Assembly (NCBI GenBank): GCA_973895155.1
Contig: OZ316894.1
Coordinates: 3,844,001-3,908,000 of the forward strand
Source of the DNA: Marsupella aquatica
Taxonomy: Eukaryota > Marchantiophyta
Reading direction: 5' to 3'
DNA length: 64,000 nt
Position numbers and translations under genes: made by a program. The notes below the pieces were generated by a model, which was not told the DNA's origin, did not search any database, and saw only the letters and a program-made list of their open reading frames with translations. Numbering within the stretch: the stretch's first letter is position 1; every line of letters begins with the position of its first letter. Shown in pieces: positions 59,034-64,000 of this stretch.

Positions 59034-59395
59034 AGGTGGAAAGCAAGATTGAGGGGTACCAAAAAAGGATCTCCAATGCTCCACCAAAAAGGACCTGTGA
59101 CTCCTTTGAATGCAATAAATAGGGGGGTGTTACACTCAAGGGTTGTGATCTTATTTTGGCACATCAAAGGCTATCATTTAACCTAGATCTTTGGAAGTGT
59201 GCCCCATCTTTGAGGAAGTGTACCAAACTTTGAGTCCAAAGTGTATCCAACTTTCAGGAAGTGTGTCCAACCTTTGAGGAAGTGTGTCAATCTTTAATTT
59301 ACTCCTTGCTAATCTCCTATTTTAATGAGGACTATGAGAGCTAATCCATAGTCCTTTTTGCACTTTTTGGTACCCCTCAATCTTGCTTTCCACCT
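59034..59395. mobile_element. MITE family M, copy 1
   Basis: Inverted ends of about 32 bp start AGGTGGAAAGCAAGATTGAG on both sides and continue GGGTACCAAAAA. Inside are four or five copies of an AAGTGTGTCCA-type word (59195-59290). No target duplication is clear. It shares GCAAGATTGAGGGG and the internal word with 62053-62398. Confidence 0.78.
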
Positions 59396-62052
59396 ACACC
59401 TAATTAGAACGTTATGGGCATAGCCAGTTGATGACATGCCCAAACGTGCGGGTTGCAGTCCCGATGGGGGGCCAAAATATGGGGACCAAAGTTAGTCCAG
59501 GGGTGACAGGTCTCCAGAAGCATATATTATGAGGGGAGTGGTGTTTCCTTGGGGGGTTAAGGCAAGCCCAAGTCATGAGCCGCAATGATCGTGACACCAA
59601 GGGGAAATGCCAAACCAAAATTGCGATTACTTCCCAACGAGAAGTCCATTGGGGGACTTATTGGGTGCGCTGGAAATCCCCTGGGCCCCCACTCCTTTCT
59701 AATACGGGGAGGACGTGAGAACCGTTCAAGGGTCATTTTTATCCCTTCAGCGGTAATTTTTATAATTCGCTTACAATTCCGCAACCACCACATATATACC
59801 GAAACCACTTTGTAATTTCGTAAGACCCCTTGAAATGTCATCCTGCTTACTTTTGCGGAAGGGTAAATCAATAGGTAGCGACACGCGGCATCGTATTATT
59901 GGTACACGTGTATTATCCTTACAGTATCCATATCTCCTTCATAAATTAAAATGTTAATACTGGCTATGCTAAGCTAGAAAAGTTTTGAAGGGAGGATTGG
60001 GGGCGATGGGGATGGACCGGGTGTGTGGAGTGGTGGGGGTTTTGGCGGGGAATTTAAGAAAACACATCGGGGATGACTAAAACCGTTGGATTAGAGGGAG
60101 AGCGAATCGAAGCCATTGAATCGGCAATCCATGGCCTCGCCTGCGTTATGAACCCTAAGGTTTAGGGTTTAGTCGTGAGACCGTCACCGCCCGGGGTCAG
60201 CCCCCCCTCATACCCCTGCTCCTCATTCTTCCTTTGCGCTTGGTCTCACCTTGCCTCGCGCTCCCTGATGCCTTCTGCTTGCTCCTGGCTCGTCCACCAT
60301 CGCTGCTCGGCCGCCATCGCTGCTCGACCGCCATCACTGCTCGTCCACCATCATTGATCCTCTGCCATTGCTGCTCCTTGTCCGCCATTGCTGCTCCTCG
60401 TCCGCCATTGCTGCTTTGGCCTTGTCCACCATTGTCGATCCGCATCCGGCATTGTTGGCCCTCATTTGCCTGTTCTTGCTCTTGCCCAGCATCGTTGAGT
60501 ACTGGCTTTGAAGGTCCTTAGTTTGGAAGGTCTTCCCCGACATTGCGATTGTCAAGGTCGTCTCAATCTCACCCACTCAAATGCTCTGTGAACCTTCCAC
60601 ATTTTTGGCATGCATTGTTATCTCCCTGGTTATGTCTTCAATGTTCTCTGTGTTGCCTCAATGTTTCCTGGATTTGGCTGTAACTGTGCCAACTTGCAGA
60701 TTTGCACGCCACTGCATTGTGATTTGTAGGATTTACGTGCCTTTGACTGCCAATGCATTTGGCTGGATTTCAATGGATTGTTCTAAGTCATTGTGACTAT
60801 CCTTAAGATCTTGATGCGATCAACATGAGTGACATTTCATTGGATTTGCAAACGCTGCCAGCTTGAGTGCTTCATTGTGGAGATGTTTTGCTTGCAGATC
60901 ATTTTTGAGAAACCCAATGATCGAAGGAGATAGTGAAAGCTTCAGTGTTGCGTGTTGACTCTTCTGGGAGTGGACACATCAATTGAGCACGGTAAGCCAT
61001 CTGGTTTTCAATGTTGAGAGAGTTTTTCAATGGAAGGATGGATGTAGAGTTTACGTGCTTTTAGCTGATGCCTGTGGGCCTTTTCAGATATCATCGAAGG
61101 ATACCCCCTGGAAGGCTAAGGAGCGATCACCTTCCGGTTTGGTGCAACAAGGTAACCCTCTCCCTGCATTAGACTGAACAAAACCCATGCGATGTAGTCC
61201 TAAATGTAGTGACAGTCCCTCAAGTGAACTGCATTTCTTGGTTGACGATATTGCATTCACTATCGCCAAATGGCATTGCCTCGGATGTTGCAATTGCTCT
61301 TGAGTTCCTTTAGCAACCGTCTCTGGGACTTCTTAAGCTCTTAATTTTTGCGCTTAGGTTGAAGCGCTTGCCATCGCTCTCTTCTGATTCCTCCCCGGCT
61401 TCCTATGTCTTATTTTATTCTGCTCTTGCCTTCTGCTATTGCCTTAGGTCTGCTCTCATACTTAATCTTCCACCACTTTTTGGACTCCATTTGCAGCTCC
61501 TTCACTAGCTAGGGTGTTGGTCTGTAAGTAACGCTTTTCCTGGTTTGGTCGTAGACATTTGTAAGCAGCTGCAGTGATCATCCATTGGGCTTAGTTGAGC
61601 AGAGTGGAGGTTGGAAGATTCAGCTTTGAGGACCCGGGTCACGACCAGAGGATCAGTGGACAAAGGAGACTGAGGTACGCACCAATCAGGAATGAACTTC
61701 CTTGGTCACTTGTATTGCGTCAAGGGTTAAGGCCACAAGGTATTCATTTGCAGTTTGTGCAGTTGAGTTTGATAAACAAATTTTAATCTGGGATGGCTAC
61801 CATTGCCCAAAATTCTGCAGCAAACTTTAGGTGAATCATCAAGGTTGGGGAGAGGTGGATCTCAAGGAGCTTTGATTTAACAAATCCAAAGCTCCACATG
61901 AAGTTGTGGGAGCGGGAAGTTTTGTCGATTTCTAGAGGCCAAGTAAGTTAGCCAAATCCCTGAAACATTCGCTCTGTTTGCAATTTGTGATGCTCAGTTT
62001 GTCCCTTTTTATAGTACAGTGAGTGACACGCCGGATGATGTTGTTGCAGGAG
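59396..62052. other. Gap; possible untranslated or transcribed DNA
   Basis: Near 60180-60480 there is a run of CGTCCACCATTGCTGCTC-like repeats that makes long but low-complexity frames on both strands. Telobox-like AACCCTAAGG/TTTAGGGTTTAG words lie near 60150-60170. I cannot support a gene. Confidence 0.45.
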
Positions 62053-62398
62053 GTCAATTGCAAGATTGAGGGGGGGCAAAATGACGCAAAAAGGATTAGC
62101 TCAAAAAGGAGAGAAAAAGGACTCAAAGATCATAAAGATTTAGTTGAACACCACTTCCATAAAGGTGGGACACACTTCCAAAATTGTTGTGCACACTTCC
62201 AAGAAGATTGGGACTTCCTAAAAACCTGGACACACTTCCAAAGACTTGGCATGCAAGATCTCACCATCCAATCTCAACAAACTAATCCTAGCCATTTGGT
62301 GTAACACCTTGTCCACCCCTTGTAAATTGGAAAGGACTGGAATCCTTTTGGTGGAGAAATTGGATATCCTTTTTGCCCCCCTCAAGCTTGCAATTGAC
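62053..62398. mobile_element. MITE family M, copy 2, with 6-bp target duplication
   Basis: CAGGAG flanks the element at 62047-62052 and 62399-62404. Inverted ends of about 30 bp start GTCAATTGCAAG on both sides and run into TTGAGGGGGGCAAAA. The inside has several ACACACTTCCA words, the reverse complement of those in copy 1. The element is 346 bp with no coding capacity. Confidence 0.85.
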
Positions 62399-62491
62399 CA
62401 GGAGGATTTGTCGTGTGGACCAGCTTTGGTAGGCTTGATTGTCAGACCCTCTGTCTTTGCCTTCTATGGAGGTAACGGTGCAAAAGACACC

Positions 62492-62890
62492 ATGGTAACC
62501 ACCCGAAGCCAATCTGTAGGCCTTCTCTATGAGAAAGCAGTGAGGTTGCGACGTAAGCTAAAGGCATTAGGCATGTTGAGAGGGACTTGGCCTATTGGCA
62601 TTATGTTTGGTTCTAATCGTCCATCCCGTATGACCCGCCAGACCATGTGGGAAAAGTATGTCGATCCACAGTCCATTATGTTCACTCAGACAATGAATGG
62701 TGTTCAGATCACTGTTGGTGCAGGGTGTGTACATGCTTTGGATGCTCGGTGTCCAGCATGTGATGTAGATCCAGACGCGGACGTTAAGTACAATGAGGTT
62801 TTTGCAAAAAAGAGGGCCTGGAAAGTGTGTCAGCTCTGGAACACGGACCCTTTTGTGTTAGGCCTTGTAGAGCTTCAAGATGGCGAGTAG
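62492..62890 (+). CDS. Unknown small protein or exon, 132 codons
   Basis: From ATG 62492 the frame is MVTTRSQSVGLLYEKAVRLR and continues with a basic region, then CVHALDARCPACD with possible metal-binding cysteines. I do not recognise it. The frame extends upstream through the MITE, so the ATG inside unique DNA is the better start. It may be an exon of a larger gene or a relic. Confidence 0.35.
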   Translation: MVTTRSQSVGLLYEKAVRLRRKLKALGMLRGTWPIGIMFGSNRPSRMTRQTMWEKYVDPQSIMFTQTMNGVQITVGAGCVHALDARCPACDVDPDADVKYNEVFAKKRAWKVCQLWNTDPFVLGLVELQDGE

Positions 62891-64000
62891 GTACATGCAT
62901 AGGGAGGTTAAATTGCGCAGATTGTTAGTCTACACAGGAGATTAGTTTGTGCAGGGAAGATAGCCAAGTTAGCAGTTCACATGACCTCTTGAATGGTCAT
63001 TTTGTAAGAGTGTATGAGCGGATGCCAACACTAATTTGTGTATCACCTATCATCAGTATATTATGTATTTGTATGTCAGCCTCGGCCCTGGCAGTCTGAG
63101 TTTCTTTTAAGGGATTCGATGATGACTATTCTGCCATATGACCCAAAGGCATGGCACGAACACATACATATGCTGGTGGCCTTTCAAAGATTGTCAACTA
63201 ACGCTCTTTTTGGAAATGGATCTTGTGGTAGCGGTGATGTCCAGTGGACGAGAGTTTGGTATTGAAGGAGGGGTATTGACGGAGGTGTGGTACAAGGCAA
63301 CTGCTATCCCCCAACTAGGAAGGTAGTCATTTCCTTTTTGCCATCGTGTTCAAAACAAAAATGTTGCTGTGTGTTGTGACCCCTGCATCATTGGTTTTTT
63401 GAAATGTCTGAGCTAACGTTTGAACATCATCACGCAACATACCAGCTTGTGCCCAATGCAGCTGCTACCGGCCCGGCCCCCTCAAGTTGCATTACTTGGC
63501 GGACCATTCTATCAGAGGTCCAAAAACTCTAGTCCAAGGTATTACATATTCTGGACTTTGTGGTTCTTTTAATTGTGCTCCATTATTTACCGCTTCTTAT
63601 ATAGTTCATATGTTTTAAGCTGCTAATGCACAGGGCTTTGTATCTTGCTCAGGTAAGATGTCATTTCAGTTTTGTCATTTTTTTGTACATGTAGGACTCG
63701 TTTAATTTGCAGGGCCCATCGAGTTCAAGGAGACCATGGGGAAGTCATGCCCCCATTGGCGACTGCTGGATTTAGCCGCTGGCAGTCCAGCGCTCCTTGT
63801 AATTTCGAAGCAGGTTGCCTAGGGGAGTGTGTGATTAGAGCCTGTCATTATTGTGTCCATGGTTGTCACTTGTCATTGCTGTCAGCCCCTTAAGTCATGT
63901 ATAGTCTGTTGTGGCCCTCACAACTGTGGAGGAGAAGGATTGGAGTGTGGGCCTGGCCCCGACTGTACATGGACCAAGCACATATGGGACAAGCTGAATT
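62891..64000. other. Right end, no supported gene
   Basis: Frames at 63038-63326 and 63672-63893 are short and carry no motif. Nothing else is supported. Confidence 0.4.

Noticed and set aside
60175-60576. Overlapping open frames on both strands
   Set aside because: They arise from a short repeated word (GTCCACCATTGCTGCTC-like) and have low-complexity products.

Overview
The window is nuclear DNA of a land plant. The genes have many short exons with GT-AG introns, and they include plant families: a lectin-tailed beta-galactosidase, a plastid-type FAD oxidoreductase, the topoisomerase VI partner BIN4, and a receptor-like cytoplasmic kinase with a USP-like N-terminus. The kinase subfamily and the cargo-carrying transposon make me favour a bryophyte- or lycophyte-grade plant, but nothing in the sequence settles the species.

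Layout. 1-771: 3' end of a beta-galactosidase gene (+). 1400-6759: FAD oxidoreductase (-), rebuilt here as 13 exons, 786 aa. 8968-14618: BIN4-like gene (+), rebuilt as 10 exons, about 497 aa. 14.9-37.3 kb: a minus-strand kinase cluster, with one intact gene (29464-37323) preceded on the map by a stray exon and two decayed relatives. The flanking DNA of these copies is also duplicated. 37.3-41.3 kb: gene-poor, with a 188-bp MITE.

41491-53414 is the highlight: an 11,924-bp DNA transposon with 25-bp terminal inverted repeats (22/25 matching) and a 4-bp target duplication, CCAA. It sits inside a roughly 280-bp repeat whose uninterrupted relative is present at 57841-58117. On the plus strand it carries a DUF7869/DDE-like transposase candidate, which is broken by two in-frame TAG codons. 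On the minus strand it carries an intact 1,028-aa, three-exon gene joining an unknown N-terminal region, a ParB/sulfiredoxin-like domain and a beta-class amino-DNA-methyltransferase. An F-box-like gene and one or two unknown genes follow. More than 20 short palindromes of the form CGA(T/G)A-N4-T(A/C)TCG lie in its introns, promoters, gene junctions and subterminal regions, almost wholly outside exons. I infer a self-modifying or self-recognising element: a DNA-binding methyltransferase plus an array of dispersed sites. The biochemistry is untested.

53.5-64 kb: mostly repeats (a 730-bp foldback element, two members of a MITE family, further copies of the roughly 280-bp repeat) and unrecognised open frames. 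Exon boundaries were placed by eye from splice motifs, reading phase and remembered family sequences. No search was run.
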